Shown here: positions 45,630-55,344 of the stretch, one piece after another
Position numbering within the stretch: the stretch's first letter is position 1
Layout: each line of letters starts with the position of its first letter
The notes under the pieces: generated by a model
Told to the model about the DNA's origin: nothing
What the model saw: the letters and a program-made list of their open reading frames with translations, nothing else
Database searches by the model: none
Assembly (NCBI GenBank): GCA_023398615.1
Contig: JAEWSD010000210.1
Span: 1-64,000 of the forward strand
Reading direction: 5' to 3'
DNA length: 64,000 nucleotides
From: Bacillota bacterium
Lineage (GTDB): Bacteria > Bacillota > Clostridia > Lachnospirales > Lachnospiraceae
Translations under genes and position numbers: made by a program

Positions 45630-45677
45630 GTGGAGCAAAGTGGTGAGAAGTGGTGGCAAATGGTTGATTGGTGGTGA
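45630..45677. promoter_or_regulatory. MraZ-box array (operator of mraZ and the dcw cluster)
   Basis: GTGGAG or GTGGTG-like units start at 45630, 45640, 45650 and 45660 with exact 10-bp period, and a fifth at 45671. Direct repeats of a TGG-core at one helical turn are the known MraZ binding pattern. The last units overlap the ribosome-binding region, so repression may also affect initiation. Confidence 0.8.
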
Positions 45678-45682
45678 GATTC

Positions 45683-46111
45683 ATGTTCATGGGAGAGTAC
45701 AATCATACAATTGATGCAAAGGGAAGAATTATCGTACCTTCCAGGTTCAGGGAATCTCTCGGCGATGAATTCGTTGTTACGCAAGGTTTAGACGGCTGCT
45801 TATTTGTCTATCCTAATGATGAATGGCAGAACTTCATTACTGAATTGAGAAAACTCCCCGGCAATAAGGATGCCAGACAATTACAGCGTTATTTCTTAGC
45901 AGGCGCTGCCGGCTGTGAAGTGGACAAGCAGGGAAGGATACTGATCCCGGGCAAGCTAAGGGAACAGGCGGCGTTAGAAAAGGATATCGTTTTTGTGGGC
46001 GTTTTAAGCAAAATCGAAATCTGGAGCAAGGAACGCTGGGAAAGCAATAACAGCTACGATAACATGGATCAGATTGCTGAGCACATGGCCGAGCTGGGTT
46101 TAAGCTTTTAA
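45683..46111 (+). CDS. mraZ: Transcriptional regulator MraZ
   Basis: The 142-residue protein has two AbrB-like swapped-hairpin repeats, each with a DxxGR signature ([16 protein letters not shown] and [16 protein letters not shown]). It binds the direct repeats upstream and controls the division cluster. The start MFMGEYNH at 45683 is the family start; frames open further upstream run through the operator. Confidence 0.95.
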   Translation: MFMGEYNHTIDAKGRIIVPSRFRESLGDEFVVTQGLDGCLFVYPNDEWQNFITELRKLPGNKDARQLQRYFLAGAAGCEVDKQGRILIPGKLREQAALEKDIVFVGVLSKIEIWSKERWESNNSYDNMDQIAEHMAELGLSF

Positions 46112-46123
46112 GGGAGGATTCAT

Positions 46124-47083
46124 GTGGACACTTTAACAGATCATACGATTTTTAAGCACAAATCGGTACTATTGGATGAAACAATCGAATTGTTGAATAT
46201 AAAGCCGGAGGGTATCTATATAGACGGGACACTCGGCGGCGGCGGCCATTCCTATGAGATATGCAAAAGACTGGGTAAGGGCGGCAGATTGATTGGAATT
46301 GATCAGGATGAGGCCGCAATTATTGCAGGCGGTAAAAGACTGGAAGAATTTAAGGATAAGGCAACCGTTATCAGAAGTAATTACTGCGATATGAGCCAGG
46401 TGCTTCACGGACTTGGGATACAAAAAGCGGATGGAATCCTTCTGGATCTGGGTGTTTCCTCCTATCAGCTGGATACTCCGGAACGCGGTTTTACTTACAG
46501 AGAGAATGCACCGCTTGATATGCGCATGGACACAAGGAACGAAAGAACCGCAAGGGATATTGTTAATGGATATCCGGAGCAGGAACTGTACCGGATCATT
46601 CGTGATTACGGCGAAGATAAATTCGCAAAGAATATTGCAAAACATATCGTCCGCGTAAGGGAGATAAAGCCGATAGAAACCACCGACGAGTTAACGGAAG
46701 CCATTAAGGCTGCGATTCCGATGAAGCTCAGAATGAACACGGGGCATCCTGCCAAGAAGACTTTTCAGGCTATCCGTATTGAACTTAACCGGGAATTGGA
46801 GGTCCTAAGCAGATCACTGGACGATATGATAGAAATGCTGAATGAGAAAGGAAGGCTTTGCATCATAACCTTTCATTCCCTGGAAGACAGAATCGTAAAA
46901 AGCAGTTTCAGGAAGAATGAAAACCCATGTACCTGTCCGCCGGATTTTCCGGTATGTGTATGCGGTAACAGGTCCAGGGGGATTGTGATAACAAGAAAAC
47001 CGGTGATACCTTCGGAAGAGGAGATACGTGACAACAGCAGGGCAAAAAGTTCAAAGTTAAGAGTGTTTGAAAGACATTTGTAG
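46124..47083 (+). CDS. rsmH: 16S rRNA m4C1402 methyltransferase RsmH
   Basis: The 319-residue SAM-dependent enzyme methylates N4 of C1402 in the decoding centre. Seen are [30 protein letters not shown] (SAM site), [12 protein letters not shown] and [15 protein letters not shown] start with GGGAGG upstream. Directly downstream of mraZ as in almost all bacteria. Confidence 0.95.
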   Translation: MDTLTDHTIFKHKSVLLDETIELLNIKPEGIYIDGTLGGGGHSYEICKRLGKGGRLIGIDQDEAAIIAGGKRLEEFKDKATVIRSNYCDMSQVLHGLGIQKADGILLDLGVSSYQLDTPERGFTYRENAPLDMRMDTRNERTARDIVNGYPEQELYRIIRDYGEDKFAKNIAKHIVRVREIKPIETTDELTEAIKAAIPMKLRMNTGHPAKKTFQAIRIELNRELEVLSRSLDDMIEMLNEKGRLCIITFHSLEDRIVKSSFRKNENPCTCPPDFPVCVCGNRSRGIVITRKPVIPSEEEIRDNSRAKSSKLRVFERHL

Positions 47084-47100
47084 GAATTGGGGGAATACGC

Positions 47101-47616
47101 ATGGACGCAGGAAGAAAACAAAACTACAATCAAAGGGAATACTACATGCAGGGTAATACGGCAAGGAAACTGCAGGTGGTTCCCAGGTACCCTGATGAAG
47201 AAGAGCAGGTGTATATTGAGCGGCCGGTTAGAAGGGTTCGAAGGAAACCGAAGGTACAATCCGGGCTTGATATCTTTTCCCTGTTTATACTTTCTGCTGC
47301 GATTTTTATCACATTGTATACCTGTGTGGGATATCTGAAGGTACAAAGCAACATTACCGGGATGAATTCCCAGATAGCGGTACTTGAAAGCGATTTGACA
47401 AAATTACAGAACGAGAACAGAAATAGCTTGTCGCAGATTAACACCAATCTGGATTTAAACTATATTTATAAGGTTGCCACAAACGAGCTGGGAATGGTTT
47501 ATCCCAAGAACAATCAGGTCATTACCTATGACAGCAACCCCAGTGATTATGTAAGGCAGTATAAGGATATTCCGGAAGAAAACAAGGACACGCTGCTGGA
47601 TAAATTACTAAAATAA
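47101..47616 (+). CDS. ftsL: FtsL-like division protein
   Basis: The 171-residue bitopic protein has a basic cytoplasmic region (about 1-55), one membrane helix (about 60-80, LDIFSLFILSAAIFITLYTCVG) and an extracytoplasmic leucine-zipper-like coiled coil (about 85-120). Sequence identity within FtsL is low, so the call rests on topology and position between rsmH and the class B PBP. It would join the FtsQ-L-B complex that activates septal synthesis. Confidence 0.75.
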   Translation: MDAGRKQNYNQREYYMQGNTARKLQVVPRYPDEEEQVYIERPVRRVRRKPKVQSGLDIFSLFILSAAIFITLYTCVGYLKVQSNITGMNSQIAVLESDLTKLQNENRNSLSQINTNLDLNYIYKVATNELGMVYPKNNQVITYDSNPSDYVRQYKDIPEENKDTLLDKLLK

Positions 47617-47670
47617 GATCTGTGCCATAGCTGGAACGGCCGTAAACGGCACGGATTATAAGGTGGACAT

Positions 47671-49611
47671 ATGGGAAGAACAAACGGTGAAATAAAGATT
47701 AAAAAGTTTACAGGCAAAATGCAAGCAAAATTATTGCTTGTTTTTTGTATTATGATAATAGCTCTGATAGCCCTGATCGGAAGACTGGTTTATTTAAACC
47801 GTACGGATGGGGAACGTTACGCCAAGAAGGTGCTTTCTCAGCAGACCTACAGCAGCCAGGTGATACCGTACCAGCGCGGTGATATCCTTGACCGGAAGGG
47901 GACGGTGCTGGCAACGAGTGAAAAGGTTTATAATGTAATACTGGATGTAAATAACATGCTGCAGAAGGAGGAATACTTAAATCCTACCATAAAGGCATTG
48001 ACAAGCTGCTACAAGGATATCACCGAAGAATCGCTCATGGATCTCGTAAAGACAAATCCGTCAGGCAGGTATAATATCCTTAAGAAGGGGCTGAACTATG
48101 ATGAGATGATGCTATTTAAAAACAAGGCTTCCAAAAATAAGAAGATACAGGGTGTGTGGTTTGAGGAGGATTATACGCGGAAATATCCTTATAATACCCT
48201 TGCCGGTGATATTATAGGCTTTACGTCGAATGGAAATGTCGGAAACTATGGAATGGAACAGTATTATAATGAGGAATTAAACGGAGTAAACGGAAGAGAA
48301 TACGGATATATGGATGCCGAGCTGAAGCTGGAACAGAAGGTGAAACCGGCGGAAAACGGTAACACGGTGGTCTCTACAATTGACGCGAATGTGCAGGGCA
48401 TTGTCCAGAATCATATCAAGGCTTTCCGCGAGGATCCGGGCTGCCTTAACATGGGCGTAATCGTTATGAACCCCAATAACGGGGAAATTATCGCAATGGC
48501 CTCCAATGAGGAATATGACCTGAATAAACCGTATGATCTGACTCCCTTTTATACGAAGGAAGAGCTGGAAGGCATGAATGAGAAGGAGAAGCAGGACGCT
48601 CTGTATGCTATCTGGAGAAATTATGCAATAAGTGATGATTACGAACCCGGCTCGACCTTTAAACCATTTACGGTTGCAGCGGGGCTGGAAGAAAATGTGA
48701 TACAGCCGACATCCGGATATCTCTGCGAAGGCTCCCTGGAGGTTGCAGGTGTATCTAAACCTATTAAATGCAGCCACAGCCACGGGCAGATTAACCTGGA
48801 ACAGGCTTTGGCGCTATCCTGCAATGTCGCGCTCATGCAGATCGGGGAAAAGGAAGGCAGAAGTATATTCTACAGATATCAGAATTTCTTCGGCTTCGGG
48901 CATAAAACCGGAATCGACCTTCCCGGCGAAGCACTTGGACAGTTAGTAAAAGAGAAGGGCCTGAATGCATCGGAACTGGCTACCAGCAGCTTCGGGCAGA
49001 CCATGACGGTAACGATGATCCAGGAGATCGCAGGATATAGCTCGCTGGTTAACGGAGGTTACTATTATGAGCCGCATATCGTGAAACAGATTCTGAACGA
49101 CCAGGGAACGGTCGTAAAGGAGATCGACAAAAAGCTGGTAAAAGAGACGGTTTCCCGTGAGACCTCCGAGTTTATCAAGGATGCCACACTGCTGGCGGTG
49201 GAGGAAGGAACCGCGACAAAGGCAAAACCGGCCGGTTACTCGCTGGGCGGCAAAACCGGGACTGCGGAAAAGCTTCCCAGAGGTGACAACAGACGCCTTG
49301 TATCCTTCATCGGGCAGGTACCTGCGGACAAGCCGGAAGTTGTTATCTATATTGTAATAGATGAACCCAATGTGGAAAAGCAGGATAACTCTTATGCCAC
49401 GATAATGGCAAAGCAAATCCTGACGGAAATCCTTCCGTTCCTGGAGATGTATCCTACGGAAGAGATCAAGGGTAATTCACAGGCAGGCGAGCCGGTATTG
49501 CCGAGTACCGAAAACGAAGGCGATGATACGGCGGAGGAAAACGCGGGTAATGCAGATGAAGCCGGTGAAAATCCGGAAGACGGCGCTTCGGCCGAGAATA
49601 CGGCGGAATAA
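47671..49611 (+). CDS. Class B penicillin-binding protein (FtsI/PBP2B-like)
   Basis: The 646-residue transpeptidase has an N-terminal membrane anchor (about 17-38), a dimerisation domain and a transpeptidase domain with SXXK in YEPGSTFKPFT, the SCN triad (ALSCNVALM) and KTG at 528-530 (GGKTGTAEK). The C-terminus is an acidic, low-complexity tail (about 595-646, Glu/Asn/Ala-rich) without PASTA domains. It crosslinks septal peptidoglycan with FtsW. A second class B PBP follows. Confidence 0.9.
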   Translation: MGRTNGEIKIKKFTGKMQAKLLLVFCIMIIALIALIGRLVYLNRTDGERYAKKVLSQQTYSSQVIPYQRGDILDRKGTVLATSEKVYNVILDVNNMLQKEEYLNPTIKALTSCYKDITEESLMDLVKTNPSGRYNILKKGLNYDEMMLFKNKASKNKKIQGVWFEEDYTRKYPYNTLAGDIIGFTSNGNVGNYGMEQYYNEELNGVNGREYGYMDAELKLEQKVKPAENGNTVVSTIDANVQGIVQNHIKAFREDPGCLNMGVIVMNPNNGEIIAMASNEEYDLNKPYDLTPFYTKEELEGMNEKEKQDALYAIWRNYAISDDYEPGSTFKPFTVAAGLEENVIQPTSGYLCEGSLEVAGVSKPIKCSHSHGQINLEQALALSCNVALMQIGEKEGRSIFYRYQNFFGFGHKTGIDLPGEALGQLVKEKGLNASELATSSFGQTMTVTMIQEIAGYSSLVNGGYYYEPHIVKQILNDQGTVVKEIDKKLVKETVSRETSEFIKDATLLAVEEGTATKAKPAGYSLGGKTGTAEKLPRGDNRRLVSFIGQVPADKPEVVIYIVIDEPNVEKQDNSYATIMAKQILTEILPFLEMYPTEEIKGNSQAGEPVLPSTENEGDDTAEENAGNADEAGENPEDGASAENTAE

Positions 49612-49713
49612 AGGTTATGTACCGTAAGGCCGAACGGTTACGAATAAAGTTATATTCATAACCTCATATACTTTGTAATAAAATAAAGCAATAAGATATA
49701 TGAAGGTTTCGGT

Positions 49714-51663
49714 ATGGCAAGAAATAAAACCTTTAATCGGCGTAATATTCTTATCGTAGTAATGGTAGTCCTTTTTGCGGCAATAGGGCTAACGACCAGG
49801 CTGGGATATCTGATGATTGCAAAGTCGGCGGAATATGCCAGGAAGGCGCAGGAACTGCATGAAAGGGAGCGTGCGATTAAAGCGGAAAGAGGTACCATAT
49901 ACGACAGAAACGGTATCGCGATCGCTACCAATAAACCCGTTTGTACCATTTCTGTTATTCACAGTCAGATAACGGATCCGGAAAGAGTAATACAGGTACT
50001 TTCGGATGAACTTGGAATCGGTGAGGATAAGATTAGGAAAAGAGTAGAAAAGAATTCTTCCATCGAGCGGATCAAATCCAATGTGGATAAGGACCTGGCA
50101 GATAAAATCCGTGGGTATGACTTAAACGGTGTCATGGTAGATGAGGATTACAAGAGATATTATCCCTACGAAAGCCTGGCTTCCAAGGTAATTGGTTTTA
50201 CAGGAAGTGACAATCAGGGAATCATCGGGTTAGAGGTTGAGTACGAGGAATTTCTGAAAGGGATAGACGGAACCATATTAACACTTACCACCGCATACGG
50301 TGTCGAGATAGAGAACGCCGCTGAGGACCGGATCGAACCTCAGCCCGGAAAAAATCTGTATACCAGCATTGATGTTAACATACAGAAATATGCGGAGCAG
50401 GCCGCAAAGAAAATCCTTGAAGCCAAGCATGCCAACAATGTAAAGCTGGTGATAATGAATCCGCAGAACGGGGAGATTTACGCAATGGTCAATGTACCGG
50501 AATTCGATTTGAACGATCCCTACCGGCTGACGGATAACATGACGCAGGGAATTGATGTAGGCTCCCTGAATGAGAAACAGAAAAATGACCTCCTGAATAA
50601 TATGTGGAGAAATGCCTGCATCAGCGATACCTATGAACCGGGTTCCGCTTTTAAGATTGTAACCGCTACCGCAGCCCTGGAGGAAGGAGTTGTAAAATTA
50701 AACGACACCTTTCACTGTCCCGGCTTTAAGGTTGTGGAAGACCGCCGGATTCGCTGCCATAAGGCCGGCGGACATGGCAGCGAGACGTTTGTGGAAGGAA
50801 TTAAGAATTCCTGCAACCCCGTATTTATGGAGATCGGTGCAAGAGTCGGAATCACGAACATGTATAAATATTTCAACAGGCTGGGGCTTTTCCGGAAGAC
50901 AGGTATTGACCTGCCGGGCGAAGCAAGATCCATCATGCATAAGGCTGAAAATGTCGGAGCGGTGGAATTGGCGACAATTTCCTTCGGACAGTCCTTTCAG
51001 ATTACACCTTTGCAGCTCTTAACCGCGGCAAGCGCAGTGGTTAACGGAGGAAGGATTGTTACCCCGCATTTTGGTGTCGAGATCCGGAATCCTGACGGGA
51101 CCATAGTAAAAACGATTCAATATCCCGGTGAAACCGGTGTGATATCAAAGGAAACCTCTGAGACAATGAAAGCGCTTCTGGAAGCAGTAGTGGCGGACGG
51201 TACCGGTAAGAGGGCATACTTACCCGGCTTTAAGGTCGGCGGGAAAACGGCAACTTCCGAAAAGCTGCCGAGAAGCAGCAACAAATACATATCGTCCTTT
51301 CTCGGATTTGCACCTGCCGATGATCCTCAGGTAATTGCGGTTGTCCTGATTGATGAGCCGGTAGGGATCTATTACGGCGGAACCATTGCGGCACCGGTGG
51401 TCGCAGAGGTATTCGACAACATACTGCCTTACATGGGCATTGAGGAGAAGTATACGGAGGCTGAGATGGAGACCTATCATATAGGAACCCTCGAAACACC
51501 TAATTTCGTCGGTATGGATATAAAAGAAGTAAAGAAACTGCTGAAGGCAAATGATTTCGGAGAGATCTATTATCTGGGTGAAGGGGATACCGTAACCGAA
51601 CAGTTCCCTTTGGCCGGCGAGATGGTCGATCGAAATAGTGACTTGATTCTATACCTGGAATAG
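49714..51663 (+). CDS. spoVD: SpoVD-like class B penicillin-binding protein with PASTA domain and KTA motif
   Basis: The 649-residue transpeptidase has a membrane anchor (about 10-30), SXXK at 311-314 (GSAFK), SCN at 366-368 and one C-terminal PASTA domain (about 592-649, TPNFVGMDIKEVKKLL). The third active-site motif, normally K-T/S-G, reads KTA at 511-513 (GGKTATSEK). PASTA-bearing paralogues beside ftsI act in spore cortex synthesis (SpoVD), but here it may also be the division enzyme; two adjacent copies make the split uncertain. Confidence 0.82.
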   Translation: MARNKTFNRRNILIVVMVVLFAAIGLTTRLGYLMIAKSAEYARKAQELHERERAIKAERGTIYDRNGIAIATNKPVCTISVIHSQITDPERVIQVLSDELGIGEDKIRKRVEKNSSIERIKSNVDKDLADKIRGYDLNGVMVDEDYKRYYPYESLASKVIGFTGSDNQGIIGLEVEYEEFLKGIDGTILTLTTAYGVEIENAAEDRIEPQPGKNLYTSIDVNIQKYAEQAAKKILEAKHANNVKLVIMNPQNGEIYAMVNVPEFDLNDPYRLTDNMTQGIDVGSLNEKQKNDLLNNMWRNACISDTYEPGSAFKIVTATAALEEGVVKLNDTFHCPGFKVVEDRRIRCHKAGGHGSETFVEGIKNSCNPVFMEIGARVGITNMYKYFNRLGLFRKTGIDLPGEARSIMHKAENVGAVELATISFGQSFQITPLQLLTAASAVVNGGRIVTPHFGVEIRNPDGTIVKTIQYPGETGVISKETSETMKALLEAVVADGTGKRAYLPGFKVGGKTATSEKLPRSSNKYISSFLGFAPADDPQVIAVVLIDEPVGIYYGGTIAAPVVAEVFDNILPYMGIEEKYTEAEMETYHIGTLETPNFVGMDIKEVKKLLKANDFGEIYYLGEGDTVTEQFPLAGEMVDRNSDLILYLE

Positions 51664-51726
51664 CATATAATATTGTTTGGTTTTACGGAAGAATTTATAT
51701 GAGGATTCACTTGGGAGGAAAGAAAC

Positions 51727-52695
51727 ATGGATTTTAAAATATTAATGCCGGTTTTGATATCATTTGCTGTTAGCGTAATACTTTGCCCGGTCATGATACC
51801 GTTTTTGAAGAAGCTTAAGTTTGGGCAGTTTGTACGTGATGACGGGCCGGAAAGTCACCTGAAGAAAACCGGTACACCGACAATGGGCGGAATTATCATT
51901 TTATTAAGCATTATTCTTACTTCCCTGTTATATATCGGAAAGAATCAGGATATCATTCCTGTGTTGTTTGCGACGGCCGGCTTCGGTCTGATCGGTTTCA
52001 TGGACGATTACATAAAGGTGGTCATGAAACGGTCCCTGGGACTAAAAGCCTGGCAGAAGCTGATAGGACAGATTCTTGTAACTGCAATCTTTGGTTACTA
52101 TCTTGTGAACTATACGGATGTGGGCACCTCCGTTTTAATCCCCTTTACCGGCGGGTTTGCGGACGGAGTCTATTGGGATACCTCGTTCCTGTTTGTTCCG
52201 ATGCTGTTTATGGTAGTACTCGGAACGGTTAACGGAGCCAACTTTACGGACGGACTGGATGGCCTGGCAACAAGTGTCACCTTGTTGATAGCTACCTTCT
52301 TTTCTGTGGTGGCAATCGGCACCGGAAGCGGGATATCTCCGATAACCTGTGCGGTGGCGGGAAGCCTTTTAGGTTTCCTGGTATTTAATATTTATCCGGC
52401 CAGAGTATTCATGGGGGATACGGGCTCGTTAGCCTTGGGCGGTTTCGTGGTTGCTTCCGCCTATATGCTCCGTATGCCGTTCTTCATACTGATTGTCGGA
52501 TTGATTTACCTGGTAGAAGTACTGTCTGTTATGATCCAGGTCGGCTATTTTAAGCTGTCGGGCGGTAAAAGGGTTTTTAAGATGGCTCCGATCCATCATC
52601 ATTTTGAACTGAGCGGCTGGCCGGAAACAAGGGTAGTTGCAGTATTTTCAATAATAACCGCGGTGCTTTGTCTGGTTGCGTTGATGGGCATATAG
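51727..52695 (+). CDS. mraY: Phospho-MurNAc-pentapeptide transferase MraY
   Basis: The 322-residue polytopic enzyme makes lipid I from UDP-MurNAc-pentapeptide and undecaprenyl phosphate. The catalytic motifs are FMDDYIKV, NGANFTDGLDGLAT, MGDTGSLALGG and MAPIHHHFELSGW. Ten membrane helices are expected. GGGAGGAAAG precedes the ATG. Confidence 0.95.
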   Translation: MDFKILMPVLISFAVSVILCPVMIPFLKKLKFGQFVRDDGPESHLKKTGTPTMGGIIILLSIILTSLLYIGKNQDIIPVLFATAGFGLIGFMDDYIKVVMKRSLGLKAWQKLIGQILVTAIFGYYLVNYTDVGTSVLIPFTGGFADGVYWDTSFLFVPMLFMVVLGTVNGANFTDGLDGLATSVTLLIATFFSVVAIGTGSGISPITCAVAGSLLGFLVFNIYPARVFMGDTGSLALGGFVVASAYMLRMPFFILIVGLIYLVEVLSVMIQVGYFKLSGGKRVFKMAPIHHHFELSGWPETRVVAVFSIITAVLCLVALMGI

Positions 52696-52732
52696 ATTCG
52701 GATGAAAATGTAGAAAGGCACAGGTAAAGGAT

Positions 52733-54097
52733 ATGGGATTGGAACACAAGAGGGTTTTAGTATTCGGCACCGGTATCAGTGGTATTGCTGCAGCAAAGCT
52801 GCTGCATCAGGTGGCGGCGGATATCATTCTTTATGACGGAAACGAGGCTCTGGAGGAAAAAGATATCCGGGCGAAATTGCCGGGAGATTTTAAAGGAAGT
52901 ATCCGGCTTGGAAGCCTCCCGGAAGAAATCATCGGAACTCTTGACCTGACGGTCTTAAGTCCCGGAGTACCGACCGATTTGGATATTGTAAATAAGCTAA
53001 GGGACAATCAGATACCCATTTGGGGCGAGATAGAACTGGCTTACTGCTTCTCGAAAGGAAAAATTGCCGCAATTACCGGAACAAACGGCAAGACAACTAC
53101 GACAACCTTAGTCGGTGAGATCATGAAAACCTTTTATGACAGCGTATTTGTGGTGGGCAATATCGGGGTCCCCTATACAGGGACGGTTCTTGAAACTTCG
53201 GAGGAATCCGTTACCGTAGCGGAGATGAGCAGCTTCCAGTTGGAAACGATCCATTCCTTTAAGCCGGATGTCAGTGCAATACTAAACATTACGCCGGATC
53301 ATTTAAACCGTCATCATACTATGGAGAACTATATTGCGGCAAAAGTCAATATAACCCGTAACCAGGGCAAGGATGACGTATGTGTTCTGAACTATGAGGA
53401 TACCGTGTTAAGGGAGATCGGAGGCAAGCTGGCGGCAAAGGTATTTTACTTCAGCAGTCTGCATAAGCTTGAAGAGGGCATCTATCTGGATGAGGATAGG
53501 ATCATTTACAGAAATGAACATGAAAAGACTTTGATCTGCAGTATAGAAGAATTAAATATATTCGGCAGGCACAGCTACGAAAACGTAATGGCTGCCGTTG
53601 CAATGGCTATTTCTCTTAAAGTGCCTTTGGACTGTATCCGAAAGGCAGTCACAAGCTTTGTGGCGGTGGAACACCGGATAGAATTTGTAACCACCAAGAA
53701 TGGCGTAAAATATTATAATGACTCGAAAGGTACAAACCCGGATGCCTCGATGAAGGCCATCGAATCCATGCCGACTCCTACCCTGTTAATAGCGGGAGGC
53801 TATGATAAGGGCTCAGAATATGATGAGTGGCTTGAAGCGTTCGGAGGCAAAATCAGATGCCTGGTTCTGCTTGGACAGACGCGGGAGAAAATTGCTGCTG
53901 CTGCAAGACGGCATGGCTTTGAAAATATTATTATGGCAGACAGCTTATCGGAAGCGGTAGAAGTATGCGCCGCAAAGGCAAACCGCGGTGATTCCGTACT
54001 GTTGTCGCCTGCCTGTGCCAGCTGGGGCATGTTCAAAAATTATGAAGAACGCGGAAGATTATTCAAGGAATATGTTAGAAATCTAGAGGACAATTAA
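52733..54097 (+). CDS. murD: UDP-MurNAc-L-Ala D-Glu ligase MurD
   Basis: The 454-residue Mur ligase adds D-Glu. Seen are the N-terminal Rossmann-like VLVFGTGISGIAAAKLL, the ATP loop ITGTNGKTTTTTLVGE, the LNITPDHLNRH block and YYNDSKGTNPDASMKAIES. AAAGGAT lies upstream. It sits between mraY and ftsW as usual. Confidence 0.95.
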   Translation: MGLEHKRVLVFGTGISGIAAAKLLHQVAADIILYDGNEALEEKDIRAKLPGDFKGSIRLGSLPEEIIGTLDLTVLSPGVPTDLDIVNKLRDNQIPIWGEIELAYCFSKGKIAAITGTNGKTTTTTLVGEIMKTFYDSVFVVGNIGVPYTGTVLETSEESVTVAEMSSFQLETIHSFKPDVSAILNITPDHLNRHHTMENYIAAKVNITRNQGKDDVCVLNYEDTVLREIGGKLAAKVFYFSSLHKLEEGIYLDEDRIIYRNEHEKTLICSIEELNIFGRHSYENVMAAVAMAISLKVPLDCIRKAVTSFVAVEHRIEFVTTKNGVKYYNDSKGTNPDASMKAIESMPTPTLLIAGGYDKGSEYDEWLEAFGGKIRCLVLLGQTREKIAAAARRHGFENIIMADSLSEAVEVCAAKANRGDSVLLSPACASWGMFKNYEERGRLFKEYVRNLEDN

Positions 54098-54111
54098 GGT
54101 GGGGACATTTC

Positions 54112-55257
54112 ATGGCGAGAGCAGACAGGGAACAGGAGAAAACCAGAAAACTTCATAGCTATTACGATTACAGCTTACTGTTCTTAACACTCTTTTTGGT
54201 TTGTTTCGGACTGGTAATGATCTATAGCACCAGCTCGTACAACGCAAGCAGAGATATCGGCAATCCCGCCTATTACCTGGAGAAACAAGCTGCTTCCGCG
54301 CTCCTTGGCATCGTGGTCATGTTAATTGTTTCAAAGATTGATTACCGTATCTATATCAATAAATTTCCGGTAATTAAGATCCGGCCGGTTTTTTTGCTCT
54401 ATCTGCTTTGCATCGCATTGCAGATCTGCGTACTGATATTCGGAAAAGAAATAAACGGCTCGAAGCGGTGGATCGATCTGGGGCCTCTGGGAGGTTTTCA
54501 GCCGTCGGAGCTGTCAAAGATAGCCGTTATCATGTTTACGGCCTACATAGTAAATATAGCCCCCAGACGTTTGGATAAATTCCGAGGTTTTATCAGAGTT
54601 GCAGTTTTTATAGCTCCCCTTATCGTACTGGTACTGATACCCAACTTCAGCACCGCGCTGATTATGGCGGCTGTCCTTATCGGCATTTGCTTTGTCGCAA
54701 GCAGGAAAAAGTTATATTTCATTGTTTCCGCGCTCTTTGGCGCTGCCATAGGTGCCGCTTTCATATTCGGGGTCAGCTACCGCAGCGAGAGGATTGATGT
54801 ATGGCTTAACGTGGAAACCCATCCGAAGGGGTACCAGATATTACAGGGTCTCTATGCGATTGCTTCCGGCGGTGTTTTTGGAAAAGGCCTCGGGGAAAGC
54901 ATGCAGAAATTAGGGTTTATACCGGAATCACATAATGATATGATATTCTCGGTTATTTGTGAGGAATTGGGGCTGTTCGGTGCGGTTGCCGTAATCCTGC
55001 TGTTCGTTTTAATGATATGGAGACTGTTTGTGATTGCGATTAACGCGCCGGACCTGTATGGTGGGTTGATTGCCACAGGTGTTCTGGCACATTTGTCGGT
55101 GCAGGTGCTGCTTAACATAGCAGTGGTAACCAATACGATCCCTTCCACCGGCATTCCGCTGCCTTTCATCAGCTATGGAGGCAGTTCACTTGTGGTTTTG
55201 CTTTTTGAGATGGGAATTGCACTAAGTGTTTCCAACCAGATTAAATATGAAAGATAG
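54112..55257 (+). CDS. ftsW: FtsW/SpoVE-type SEDS glycosyltransferase
   Basis: The 381-residue SEDS protein polymerises lipid II at the septum with a class B PBP. Ten membrane segments and the signature stretches YSTSSYNASRDIGNPAYYLEKQ (in parts), LGPLGGFQPSELSKIA and the C-terminal NTIPSTGIPLPFISYGGSSL are seen. In sporulating Firmicutes this locus can encode SpoVE. murG, usually next, is not here; murA follows. Confidence 0.9.
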   Translation: MARADREQEKTRKLHSYYDYSLLFLTLFLVCFGLVMIYSTSSYNASRDIGNPAYYLEKQAASALLGIVVMLIVSKIDYRIYINKFPVIKIRPVFLLYLLCIALQICVLIFGKEINGSKRWIDLGPLGGFQPSELSKIAVIMFTAYIVNIAPRRLDKFRGFIRVAVFIAPLIVLVLIPNFSTALIMAAVLIGICFVASRKKLYFIVSALFGAAIGAAFIFGVSYRSERIDVWLNVETHPKGYQILQGLYAIASGGVFGKGLGESMQKLGFIPESHNDMIFSVICEELGLFGAVAVILLFVLMIWRLFVIAINAPDLYGGLIATGVLAHLSVQVLLNIAVVTNTIPSTGIPLPFISYGGSSLVVLLFEMGIALSVSNQIKYER

Positions 55258-55344
55258 GTATAAGCTTTTGCCAAATCAGCTACAGGCACAAAACAAAGAA
55301 TATGTCATATAGTATTACTATATTCAAGTTTCTTGAGGTGCACC

